A stretch of DNA of 23,276 nt, taken from positions 1 through 23,276 of the forward strand of contig SJRY01000009.1 in assembly GCA_011319805.1 (NCBI GenBank), in the 5' to 3' direction. Shown here one piece after another: positions 1-10,115 of this stretch. Position 1 is the stretch's first letter. Each line of letters opens with the position of its first letter. A model generated the notes under the pieces. It was not told the origin of the DNA, did no database searches, and saw nothing but the letters and a program-made list of their open reading frames with translations. A program made the translations under genes and the position numbers. This stretch comes from Macrocybe gigantea. Taxonomy: Eukaryota; Basidiomycota; Agaricomycetes; Agaricales; Callistosporiaceae.

Positions 1-1711
1 ACAGATTAGTTATACTCGCACACGTACACACGTCTGTATCGCCCTATTGCTCCTTAGGTTGTCTCTTCTGCAACCAGAACGTCGATGCTCTTCGACAGTG
101 ACCACTTTCGCGGACGCAAGCCAAGTTTCTGCGCATGGTTTTCGCACTGTTCGCGCATCGTTATCCCTCGTCCGCGGCGCGATTCTTGCGATCTTTGACT
201 AAAGGCGAACTGAGCTTTTGATGGGCCAACGCCACAGTTACTTCTTCACGCACTTGGATTTGGCCCCGTGTCCAGCTAGTTGCTGGCAAAGTGGAAAGCC
301 CGGCTTTTGCAGAGATAACGCCTACCGGATCTTCCGCGGCTGTAACCCCCCCTCCACTGGTACTGCACGTCGAATTCAATAGATAGATGCCTAGATAGAA
401 TCAATGCCACTTTGGAATGCCGAAAGCCCCAGAGAAATGAAAAGGCCCTGGCGCTAGGGTGAGTCAAATAGTAGACGTACAGGATAGTGGCGGCAATTTA
501 TTTCCCTAGACAGAAGAGGCGGGGGGTGGGGACGAGTCATGGCAACGACAAAGCCAGTTCTATAACGAGGGAACAATGAACGAGGATGCGAGATCCCGAT
601 GCGCCACGCTGACCATAAACGACACGAAATGTCCTGCAGAACGGCCTGACGGACTCGCGCGTCAGCTATGTTGTTTTTGGTTAGCAACGGGACGTCTGGA
701 TGAAGCATTTTTCTTGGTCGACGTGCAGCTACGAGCGCGTGACGAAATCTGAGAGCGTGCTAGCGGCTTATTTCTTCGGGAGCGAGCTTTGATCGAGTTG
801 AATGGCTCTAAGACTGGAGAGACCAGAGAAAATCGAGACGCAGCCCCGTAGGTTGGCCGCCCTCACAGATAACGAGATAAATTGCGTTCGGCGTCTAGCT
901 GGAGTCCCGGCTGCGCGGAGGGACGGTTTTGATAGCTGACTTGCTGACCTGATCCCTGGACTTGGCAAAAGGGACACGCCCTTCTCGGCTCACTTCATCC
1001 AGGATTCGGGAGCCTCATTGGTCGCGGCGCGAAAAAAAAAAAAATAACAAGGCGCGTCCTAACCTGCTTAAAGCACGGTCTTGGTCTTCTCGGGCAGACA
1101 AAGACGAAATAAGAAATATGAACGAGACTTTGGGTCAGGTCGCAGTGCCTGGACCGGCCCCGATACGAAGGAAGGGGCAGGAATGATGATAACTGTGAAG
1201 AGGTACATCAATGCGCTTTTGAAGCAGGGAGGCAGAGAAGAACTTGCTTGTTTGTAGACAGATCGGACACCGCTATGGCGCTCTTTTGTGGCAGCGACCA
1301 TGTGATGGATGATCGCTGTCGCTCGTCATGGTGATCGGAGAAAAAAACTTGACCACTGTATAACGCCCGTGTTTCCAGACGCGCATCCGGAAAACATACC
1401 ATAACGTTGACCACCGCGCCGTTTACTGATTATGAACATTCTTGTTTTCCAAGGAGGTTCACATCACGCCACAGTCACGATCATGATCAGCTTGTGTGAT
1501 TTGCCTCAAAACGGGGAGCCGCAAGTGATGAAAAACGTTCAAAAACGGAATGGTCGTTATATTTTCGCAGTTGGCCGAAACGATGATCGCCAGAACTCAA
1601 AACGTCGTCGAGATATGTTTCTCTTTTTTTTTTTTCTTTTCCCCCGTTCTATTTCCAGGATCACCGAAGTGTGTTATGTCATGATATGCCATGCAATGGG
1701 AAATAAGCCTC
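1..1711. other. Left flank with no supported gene
   Basis: I find no convincing gene here. The longest ATG-started reading frame on the minus strand (708 down to 454, 84 codons) has no recognisable domain. It is followed by a possible splice acceptor, but no coherent second exon could be built. A plus-strand frame at 1432-1776 (114 codons) runs into the 3' end of the terpene synthase gene on the other strand and has no recognisable content. Homopolymers occur at 1032-1044 (13 A) and 1624-1635 (12 T). The right part probably holds the 3' untranslated region of the terpene synthase gene. Confidence 0.5.
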
Positions 1712-3099
1712 CTAACTGTGTGCCTGGCCTTGGACATCCTCTTCCGAGTTCAAAAAGACCCACCCAAACGTCCTAACCTCTTCACCCTTGTCTCCAAAGT
1801 ACAGCTCGGTTTCGTAAGACCAATTAATGGTGCCAACGACCGCATCCCTAAGACCCTGAACGTAAGAATGGAGATCTCGGTCGCATTGTCGGTGTTTCAT
1901 TTCCGAAGGCGGCGTCGATTGGAAAGCAACCCCAGCGGCGGGCGCGTCCGTACTTGATGCGCCAAAAAATGGAAGAAGCTGGGCAGCGTACGTGAGCAGG
2001 GATGAGGGTAGCGAGCTGTTAGCGTGTGGCGGCTGCCAGCCAGGAGGGTCCAGCAGCGATCGTTCGGTAGTCAAGAATGTCTGGAACCTTTCTTGGATCA
2101 TAGCACCAGCCGCGTTCATGGCGCCTTGTATTGGGACATCTTTTTCAACAACAAGGACGGCTATGAGATTGCAATCACTGGCTCGCTGACGATATGTATT
2201 GTATGACAAGGCATCCTATTTGTAGAAGATCAGGCAGAGTAAGAAAAGGAAAGGTCCAGAGAAAAGAAATCGTGATAAATTTTCTTTTTCTTTTTAATAA
2301 AAGAAGATTAATGATGGATGAAAGATCGAGACCGCACGTACTGTTGAAAGTGCCACGATCTCGCATGCGGTTCGTTTCAGTTTGTGGAATTTATCGAGCT
2401 GGTCTTGGTGCAAGGTCGAAAACGACAGGTTTTCGGACAGCTCGAAAATGTCGAACAACAGATCGAACCCAGAGGATGCGCTGCGCAACTCGATGTACCG
2501 TTGAACACGAGGCAGCGATCCTGTGGACCGGTTCGACAGGATCTCCGTCTGAGCTGCGTAAAAAGATCGCGCGGAATTTGTAAATCGCACCATCCACGAT
2601 GGCGGCGCCCTTGTGATGAGGCGTTTCAGCTGAGGTGCCACACTGTCAAGAGATAAATATTAGATAGCGTAACGGCAATGCGTGCTACGGAAAAACGAAC
2701 GGACTACTGTAGTAGGGAATGGCTGGCAAGAAGCTCGACGCCATCCAGTGAATTTAACGGCTCGACTTCTCGCCAGGCAGAGCGAGGCACAGTGTCGTGC
2801 GCATGACGAACACGTGTATCCGAAATGATCAGTAAGCTCAAAAAGTCGGTTAGGAGCCGAAGTTGGGCTGCACCGCAGGCGGGGAAGCAGACCGACGCTA
2901 GGAGTCCCACTTTTGTCGAGGGAAGAGATGCACGCTCGGTGGATGTGAGAACGTATTCATGATCGGCAGTTTTCAGGGCTAAAAGCCAGGATTCTGAGGC
3001 CACCGAGACAGCATGGCACGCAGGATTTGTGCATAGCTCGAAGGACTGACAGAAGGTGGTGAAGTTGGGCAGCTGATAACTGGGCGTTGAATGGGACAT
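1712..3099 (-). CDS. Sesquiterpene synthase-like protein with degenerate metal-binding motifs
   Basis: Class I terpene cyclase fold protein of the basidiomycete sesquiterpene synthase type. Three exons on the minus strand, 3099-2708, 2642-2342 and 2215-1712, join in phase to give 398 residues, a normal length for the family. The start at 3099 (MSHSTPSYQLPNF) matches the usual family N terminus; an in-frame ATG lies 15 nt upstream. Family hallmarks seen are the LPNF...NP opening, the YIELR...SG helix, the NLIAV...IQGAM stretch after the second metal motif, and a C-terminal INWSYETELYFG. The catalytic motifs are altered. The aspartate-rich site reads SDTRV (residues 93-97) instead of D(D/E)xxD. 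The NSE triad reads TDALSYNTY (231-239), so N and E are replaced. The terminal Arg-Tyr pair is Leu-Tyr (369-370). There is no internal stop. A low-complexity insert follows ERSLL. Family members cyclise farnesyl diphosphate; whether this one is active is doubtful. Confidence 0.88.
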
Positions 3100-3776
3100 C
3101 AGAGCACCGAGCAAATAGAGAAAACCAATTCTGGTGCAGAGAAGGCGAGCGTGGGAGAGGTAACCTCAAAAAATGGGGGGGTCAAAAAATAAAATACCAA
3201 GTACAGTGTGACAGTCCTGTGACAACCACGTCAATACAATTGAAGGGTTGTTTACGCAAGCGTGAATTTGTTTCCGTTTTACAGATCTTGATCGATCCCA
3301 AATTTATTCGCTTCCATTTGCCTCCGGCGTTCTTCAACTCCCAGTGAGCCTTGTGCGAATAGCCAGGGTTAAGAGAGCAATGAACGTCGCCCACCGTCGA
3401 TACATACGCCCACTAGACATTGGGGATTAAATGAAATAGAGGTGAAATTTCAGGCCGGGGGACTCGGGATAGGTGAGATTCGACAAAGCTGAGTTATCGG
3501 CAACATCTGATAGCAGTTCGGGTAAATCGGACCTGAGATCTGTGACAAAAAAGGCAGGTAGTGAATGAGTTACTTTGCGCGGAGTTGGATGAGTTCGACC
3601 CTTCGCTTTGACAATCATGGGACGAGTATAAAGCACCACCCACGCCTCGAGGCTGGACCGTGGCCATCAGCGATACCTTTTTATTCCCCTCCAGCCTTAT
3701 TCGTGGGTCCTCTCACCGACGACTCCATAGCGCCCTCCCGCTTTGCCTCTTCCCGACGATCTCTCGACTTGAAGCC
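3100..3776. promoter_or_regulatory. Divergent intergenic region between terpene synthase-like and HMG-box genes
   Basis: About 680 bp separate the start codons of two genes transcribed away from each other, so both probably take their promoters from here. A TATAAA lies at 3627-3632, about 145 bp upstream of the HMG-box start codon. A CCAAT sequence lies at 3124-3128 on the plus strand, that is, inverted with respect to the terpene synthase-like gene and close to its start. Reading frames in this stretch (for example 3087-3347 plus, 3427-3639 minus) show no recognisable domain. Confidence 0.5.
3627..3632 (+). promoter_or_regulatory. TATA box candidate for the HMG-box gene
   Basis: A perfect TATAAA in the context GAGTATAAAGCACC lies about 145 bp upstream of the HMG-box start codon at 3777. 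Strand and spacing are compatible with a fungal core promoter carrying a 5' leader of about 100 nt. Confidence 0.5.
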
Positions 3777-5270
3777 ATGCCCGCTGAACGATCCAAGCAG
3801 CCGAAGCGCAGCGGCGCAGATGGTGAGATTTTACCTGGGGACAGAAACGCCTATCAGGCCCATTTACCGCTTCCTGCAGGCAATCTGCTTGTCTGGACCA
3901 TTCCCGTTGAGTCAGACGGCGCCAGTTTCACCTCTGCGGCCGCTCAGGTCACCTTCGATGATGGCCCCCCGCCTCTTGTTGATATCACCCCATCAGAGTC
4001 CATTCTCTTCCCGCCTGTAGAGGGCTCCTCTCCTCGCAGGCCTGGCCATGGCAAGAAGAAGCCCGAGGATCACATCCCCCGCCCTCCCAACGCCTTCATC
4101 CTCTTCCGTTCGTCGTTTATCAAGAGCCACCATGTGCCATCAGAGGTCGAGACCAACCACAGTACCCTGTCCAAGATCATCGGCCTCACTTGGAAGAACC
4201 TCCCTGACGACGAGCGTCAGTTCTGGCACGCCAAAGCCAAGCTCGCCCTCGACGAACACAAGCGCAAGTTCCCCCAGTACGCCTTCAGGCCTGCGCAGGG
4301 GAGAAGTAAAGGCGGGACAGAGAAACGCAAAGTCCGAGAGGTAGGGCCGAAGGATCATGTCCGCTGTGCCAAGATAGCGGAGTTGCTTGTCGAGGGCAAG
4401 AAAGGCCATGAGCTCGACGCCGCCGTGCAGGAATTCGACAAGCATCATGTCCCCGAGGTCGTAACTCGCTTCGAGGCCCCGATCACGGCGCGCATGTATC
4501 GCCGCTCTTCGTCGGTCCCCATCCCTGATGCAATTGACTCCGAACGACCGCTCCGAAAGGCCAGATCGTCGAGTACGCAGCCCTCGGAGCAGCCCAATCC
4601 TAAACCCGTGCCAGAGGCAAAGCAAGAACCACAGCCAGAAGAAGTCCCCTTGCCGACAATCGGTCATTGCTCTTTCCCAGTGCAAGCCCTCCCTTCATTT
4701 GTGCGTCTCTGTCAATGTCCCGATCCTTGCGACCCGCTGATTATGCTTTCATTAGGATTTCAACGCATTCTCTTTTGACAACCACACGAGTCCCGTAGAC
4801 ATCCTTCCCTGTGATCCGCTGACCGAACAGGCTTCTGCCCCTGTGAGCCCCTTCGCGACGGGAGATCTCTTGTTCACCATTCCGGACAACATGATCAGCG
4901 CCGCTGCGCCTCAGCTCTCCATTGATACCTCGTTCCTCGACCTGGACCACTGGGCTCGCAGCTCCTCACCCTTGTCCACTCCGGACAGCAGCGTTCCCGC
5001 CACGCCGTCCTTCAGCGGCAGCCCGACGCCAGACTCGTACGTTCCCTACTCTCTTCAGTCGTTCGAACCTTCGCTGGCGAAGTCATTTGGAGATCTTACA
5101 TCTCAGTATGGCTCTACCCAAGCCCGTGCGACGCTCCTTTTGCGGGGGTTTACGCCGATTCGTCCTCGGCATTCCACCCTTTCGAAGAACATCAGTCCAA
5201 AATCCACATGGCGCACCAAGATTTCGCCTTTTCGGCTTTCATGACTTCTCTTCCAGAGTACACCCTGTGA
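3777..5270 (+). CDS. HMG-box (MATA/SOX-type) transcription factor
   Basis: Sequence-specific DNA-binding protein of the single HMG-box class, expected in the nucleus. Model: exons 3777-3822, 3880-4700, 4756-5060 and 5123-5270, all in phase, about 439 residues. The box spans roughly residues 80-155: HIPRPPNAFILFRSSFIK starts helix 1, followed by STLSKIIGLTWKNL and a KLALDEHKRKFPQYAFRP end, typical of MATA-HMG domains. A basic stretch (GHGKKK) lies just before it. After the box come charged helical and Ser/Pro-rich regions that look like a regulatory or activation domain. The first intron could be read through because it is 57 nt and open. The last intron is less sure (62 or 65 nt, donor at 5061 or 5058), but it is needed to reach the coding-like C terminus ending SLPEYTL. 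Relatives in basidiomycetes act in mating or fruiting; the exact role here is unknown. Confidence 0.9.
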
Positions 5271-5852
5271 AAGCATTCTCGTTGCCGCCTTGCTCTCCGG
5301 CGCTGCCGCATTTTCCCCGCATTCGGAAATATCAAGTTGTTTCTCATCTCATAAAACCTCAACAAAGTCCTCTGATTATCAATTTTCGTGTGTCTTTTCC
5401 TTTTTGGATTGATTGACCGTTACCATTAATTCGAGTAGCTTCCTTATCTCCTTCGATGGGCCAGCGAACCCCCCAATATCCCCATTTCGAATAATGCGTA
5501 AACTCCCTTCACTCCCATCCCTCATCCTCCATCCTCATCGCCTTTGTTCTTATTTGATCAATGTATTGTATCTGAGACAAGTGCTTGCGAACTTTCTTGG
5601 ATATCTTTATTGTATATTACTTAGATACCTGCTCTAGCTCATTCCTTGATGTACAGCGATTGTATGTATCACGTAGAAAACTTCAGGTTCGGGTAAATAG
5701 TTTCGACAGCTGGAATGAGGCAGTCGATAGGTTGACAGGTTTATCGATGTCTCTGATGGTCGATTCCTTCGGGCTGCGACGTCAAACAGGATTGGGGCGA
5801 AAACGGGGGTTATGGAATAATCATGGTGTAGTCATTCTTTAATTTCGTATAA

Positions 5853-5951
5853 CCACCTGACTCGGATTTGATTTCCTACTCGACCTTCTTGGTCGTAATG
5901 GTAGCTTGGATGCCTATAATAGATAATCTTTTTAATTATCCGAGTCGGTGG
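5853..5951. repeat. Imperfect terminal inverted repeat enclosing a small hairpin
   Basis: CCACCTGACTCGGAT at 5853-5867 is the reverse complement of ATCCGAGTCGGTGG at 5938-5951 apart from one extra T. The arms bound a segment of about 99 bp. Inside lies a second perfect palindrome, CGACC-TTCTT-GGTCG at 5881-5895. The arrangement fits a tiny foldback or MITE-like element, or a structured RNA. No clear target-site duplication is visible, and the internal sequence does not fit a tRNA. Confidence 0.55.
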
Positions 5952-6352
5952 AAGACGCGCTTTGCCGCGATTTTCGCTAGGAAATCCTTCTGGCTGATTC
6001 TAGCCTGCTAAAGAGCGAAGAGATGCGCTGGGGACGTCATGGGAGCTATCCCTCACCTTGATCATGTGGCTGACTTGCGACACACGAGGCTATGATCTTC
6101 CGAGGGTGTATGCTTGCTTGCACATGTTGGTGCATGCTTTTTTTTTGGGTCTGTGGGTCCGACCATTTCCAGAGCAAGCCTCTTCTCTCGTGCCTTTCCA
6201 TACCTTTGCTGTGCCCTTGTTCTTATTTTGTGGAGCTTCGCCTTTCTCAAGATTTTTTCCGTCAATTGCCCAAAGTTGCTCATAGGCAGTGGCCATGTTC
6301 TCCTTGACAACTGCTATCGTCTCGCTCTTTATCGTTCGCCGGCTCCCAAGAG

Positions 6353-6376
6353 GATCATGATCGTGATCGTGATCGC
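6353..6376. repeat. Imperfect hexanucleotide tandem repeat
   Basis: Four tandem copies of a GATCGT-type hexamer (GATCAT, GATCGT, GATCGT, GATCGC). On the minus strand it encodes alternating Asp-His inside an unsupported reading frame. It looks like a simple-sequence tract. Confidence 0.7.
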
Positions 6377-7379
6377 GTGTCTCTTGACAGTCCTCTACAA
6401 CTTCGATGAAGCCGGATGGGTTCTTGTTCGATGTATGGTTATATTGACTCTTTCTGGCCGTGGGGATGCCTGATGGAGGTGGTTTGGTCATCCGCTCGTG
6501 GGGTGCCAGATTCGCTCCTTAGACACCGGGAATCCGGGCCTTTCTGCCATGCGAACAAACGAACAAACATCCCACAATGACCTGTTTGGGCTTGTGGATC
6601 CACGTTATATCATCCATTTGAGAGGGTTCGTGATAGCTCTATAAAGTGCTGACCAGGTACGCGCGATAAGCTCCATGTGCTCTGCTCAGCAGCTTGATTG
6701 TATGCACAGACCGTTTGGTCATGGCAGTGATTTTTTGTTGTGGTGTTGATGCCCGTCAACTTTCGATGGCAGCCTCGCGGAAAGGCGATTCGGGTTTTGC
6801 ACTCGCTTCCTTCGTCCCATGCGCGAATGCCCCAAACGTAAAAAAGCAGTCCACCAGGTGCCAAAAAGGCAAAGTCTAATTACAAGAGCAGACGAATGAA
6901 AGCATGCTATCTATGGCTCATAGGTTTAGATGGCATAGGACGAGTCTATTTCCGTTTCATTTCCGCCTTCATTGACGAAAGAGTCGGTGGCACGTGGTGG
7001 GGGCTTTTGGGGTAAGGATGCTGCGAGACTTCAATCCTATTTTGATCTCCAAGTACTTGGCTCCCAATTGCACAGACCATCTTCGGATCCGATAGAAACA
7101 TGTTCAATCCAACGACGGACGATCAGCAACAAGAAAGACTTTCTTAATTCGCCACGAACCGGACTCTGGATTCATTCAACAAAGTTCGCCTTCACACAAG
7201 AAGATGAATGCGGGAGAAGAATGATAACCCTCTGCCCAATATTCATTTCGGATTTAACAATTAACCCGAGTCTTGGAGTTCGCAATGTTCGCGACCTATT
7301 TCTTAAACGGTTGTGACCCCGTCCCACGTAAGTGCTCACATTTGAGCCAAACAACGCACCAACAATCCGGGAGAGCGGC

Positions 7380-8600
7380 ATCCCGGACGAAGCACTGGCG
7401 ATGTCACAGGCATGCAACTGTCTGGGAATTTGATAGATGAATTGCAATTTCAAGAATTTCTCCTGGAATATTGTCCATCAAGTCCGCATCGCGGCTAGAC
7501 CTGCCACATCGATGATCCCGACAGTTGTGGGTCCACTTGATGGAATCGCAGGTTCTTGAAGACACCCACAACACATTCCTGGTTTGACCCATCACCTGAT
7601 TCCCAGATGTTATATTCTTGTTTCAAGTCCAGGCGCGAAGGCGACTATATGCGGGGACAAGGCTCGCATTCGATCGTGTTCAACAACTCTCTGTGTTGCG
7701 ATCCAAAAATACAAGCTTCCTAAAAACCAGTCATATGATCTCGTCGATTTCATGTGGACAGGCGTTTATAGGAAAGTCGGGATGTGGGTCTTGGAGCGGG
7801 GGAAATAGATGTACGTTTAGGCCCGAAATAGTCACGATGTTGATCTCGTGGTTAGCCAGACCGAAGCAGGCCCGAAGCCCTTTAGGAAAGCCCGGTCCAG
7901 ATTGGAGCCTTCATTGGATCGAAGTCGCCTCATCGCGGTATAGTCGCGACGCGGGCGAAACATGTCATGTCATGTGTAGACGAGTGACCCTTCGGACCAT
8001 AATTCCGGTTCTTTGCCTCCCCTGTGGTGGGAGTTGGACAGAGGCATGATATGTCTTGAGGTGCTTCCATCCAGTACAGGATAACTGCCATGGTTACAGA
8101 GGGCGAAGAACGGACCAGTCTTCCATAACGAAGAGCCATGCCGCGAAGATCTGAAAAAAATGGAAAGAAAGGAATTTGGAATACTAGCTATTCAAGGTCA
8201 GATTCTATTGACAAAATTGGACATGGGAAACTTACTGAGGAACAAAGACAGCCTAAGGTGTACCTTCCCGTCAAGGCCTGAAGGTTCTGTAGTCGATTGA
8301 AGCAGCACAGCTACCTTGTTGCGTCTCACCTGTCAGCAACCGTTGTCCGCTTTCCGAAACCCCGTAAAACATCCGAGAACGCACCACCTTGAAAATAAAT
8401 GGAATGAGCTGTCTGAAGTCATATGTATTATGAAGACCATAATTGCTTCAGAATGCGACGAATTCGGTCGAAGGGTGATCGGCCTGATCAACTGTGGGGC
8501 GCCATGACAGGGAGCCGGTTCTGGCGGAACTTCTGAATCCTTGTTCGACGAGCCGACAGGCAAAAGATACTCGAAATCCGAAAACGACGTAGTTTTCACT
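7380..8600 (-). other. Exon-like fragments of a possible spliced minus-strand gene or gene relic
   Basis: No complete gene could be built, but the minus strand carries coding-like pieces next to good splice sites. A GTAAGT donor starts at 8235, and an acceptor with a long pyrimidine tract ends at 8152. Upstream of this donor an open segment translates to KVAVLLQSTTEPSGLDGK; downstream, two frames are open (one giving IFAAWLFVMEDWSVLRPL). Another acceptor (GGTTTTTAG, ending about 7720) is followed by an open piece translating to SLYFWIATQRVVEHDRMRAL. A further open frame at 8599-8333 has no ATG start. The pieces contain hydrophobic helices, so a membrane protein is possible, but stops interrupt every joined model I tried. 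It may be a decayed gene. Confidence 0.25.
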
Positions 8601-8797
8601 TATAAAGGTGGCCCACTATCCAGCCGAGCTGATGAAAATCGTAGCTTCGATTCATCAGATTAGACTTGTGGATGAAGGCGATAAGCATCGACGTGCAACG
8701 GCAGTGCATTGAAAAGAGCTGCGCCGGCTACAAATGACCGAAACAGCAGATCAACAGCTTTGGCGTCTCTCGAAAGGCTATGCTGTCACGGCCGCGA

Positions 8798-9888
8798 ATG
8801 TTCGCTTCCTTTAGAAACTCTATGGGAGGTTTGCTGCGCGGCATTCTGGATTCGAACACATTCTTCGCAAACAGCATGCAAAATCGCACCGACACTGGAG
8901 AATTCAGCGAGCTTTATTCTCGACATGGGGTTTCTGCGCCAGTGAACGATCGCGTCACTTATGAAGTAGGATGCCTAATTTCCATTCTGGTTCCCTGAAA
9001 CTCTGACGTGAAAATCGGCAGCCTGGATTGTAAGTCGGTTGTTCAACAGATTCGAGAGGATCACCTTCAGGCTGCACTTACAGATTTCGAGTGCGAATGA
9101 CATTGCACCGAATCACAGTTGTCCTTGCATCAATCGTCTTCGGGACTATGAAAGCATTTACGGTGAATCGAGGGGGACAGATCGCAACTTACTTTGACTT
9201 GGCTCTGGTTATCGTTGGTATTTGGTGCGTATCGTTGATACTCAAAAGGCGGAATGAGGTATTAAGAACCCTCGAGTTTGTGGTGGATTGGGTTGTACGA
9301 GACTGAGAACCCGCCAGTATGGCCTTGGTGGCTACATGTCGATCATTCGCAAGCTTTTTTGGAATTGTTAACAATAGGTCAGTAAGTGAGGTGACATTGA
9401 ATTCAATGGATTTACAATGTCGAGTTTAGGCACCACGTGTACGGCTATATACGCCGTCGATAGAACTGGGTTCTCCGTCCTACAAATGGCCTTGGTATAT
9501 CTCGATGGCAATCCATGGCTTGCCACGGTCGTGTATTGCATTTCCACCTCCTTTATATGGTTATGCTCCTTCGTACGTTCTTCGCTCGGCACAGGCAGAG
9601 ACTGATATTGACGCGTCCGCAATAAGGGACTGGCTGTCACAGGACTGGTATCACAGCTATATATCCACTGTAAGTCTGTTAAACTGTTGACGAGATGTGC
9701 CTAGCTTAACTGACAATCTGGATGTGGCAGACTTGATGGAGTTGCGACGCGCTCGGGACCGTTCTCAAATGAACTTGAGTTGGAATTTTACTCTTCGTCA
9801 GAGAATCATGTTTGTGTTGATGATTCTCGGCTGGGGATTGGCGCAGTATCTGTCCCAGCATTTTTCTGAGTTGGCGAGGAGTAATTAG
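8798..9888 (+). CDS. Hypothetical multi-pass membrane protein, heavily split by introns
   Basis: I do not recognise the family. Joining exons 8798-8965, 9022-9029, 9084-9224, 9277-9377, 9430-9572, 9627-9669 and 9731-9888 gives one uninterrupted frame of 254 codons with correct phase at all six junctions. Donors include GTAAGT (9030, 9670), GTACGT (9573) and GTGCGT (9225); acceptors are TTACAG, TTTAG and GGCAG types. The predicted protein has hydrophobic segments around residues 67-87, 95-113, 168-201 (probably two) and 228-247, with Trp-rich loops (ICLWWIGLYE, PPVWPWWLHVD) and a basic loop LMELRRARDRSQ. It would sit in a membrane. The second exon is only 8 nt. The start is uncertain: an ATG at 8780 is also in frame, and further upstream exons cannot be excluded. 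A TATAAA is at 8601. No function is proposed. Confidence 0.62.
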
Positions 9889-10115
9889 TTGCTGTCGTGT
9901 TCATCCCTATGGACTCGGTGCTGCAGGATCTGTGAGGATGGTAAACTAATATTTGCTTCGATCCGAGACGTGAAATAGAATCATGACGACCAGTGGTAAT
10001 GAACGTGAGCAACACACCCAATTAGCCGGCGTGTGAGCAAACAAATACGACAGCAGCAACTTACCCTCAGCCACCATCTTACTGACCTCTACCCTCACCC
10101 CTCGCTGGGCACACC

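Larger units (their letters stand above)
5271..8797. other. Long region without a firmly supported gene
   Basis: The first few hundred bases are probably the 3' untranslated region of the HMG-box gene. Then come an inverted repeat (5853-5951), a hexamer repeat (6353-6376) and several unrecognised reading frames. The largest ATG-started one is on the minus strand, 6491-6090, 133 codons, Lys-rich, with a run of Asp-His from the hexamer repeat; nothing supports it as a gene. From about 8600 down to 7380 the minus strand shows exon-like fragments with good splice signals, listed separately. A TATAAA at 8601-8606 lies about 190 bp upstream of the plus-strand membrane-protein gene. Confidence 0.45.

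Noticed and set aside
1432..1776. 114-codon plus-strand reading frame
   Set aside because: It has an ATG but unrecognised content, a homopolymer-driven Phe run, and overlaps the 3' end of the terpene synthase-like gene on the other strand.
2760..2860. Hidden normal DDxxD motif of the terpene synthase-like gene in another frame
   Set aside because: Neither alternative frame in this stretch encodes an aspartate pair of the right type, and the frame used is continuous with family sequence on both sides.
5041..5270. Frameshift in the C terminus of the HMG-box gene
   Set aside because: A 62-nt (or 65-nt) intron ending at 5122 explains the frame change with correct phase, so no damage is needed.
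6058..6473. Hydrophobic plus-strand frames that could suggest a membrane protein
   Set aside because: They lie opposite a Lys-rich minus-strand frame, which produces hydrophobic codons on the other strand by complementarity; no homology or splice support.
8840..8870. tRNA B-box-like sequence (reverse strand GTTCGAATCC)
   Set aside because: No matching A box or cloverleaf could be drawn, and it lies in an exon of the membrane-protein gene.
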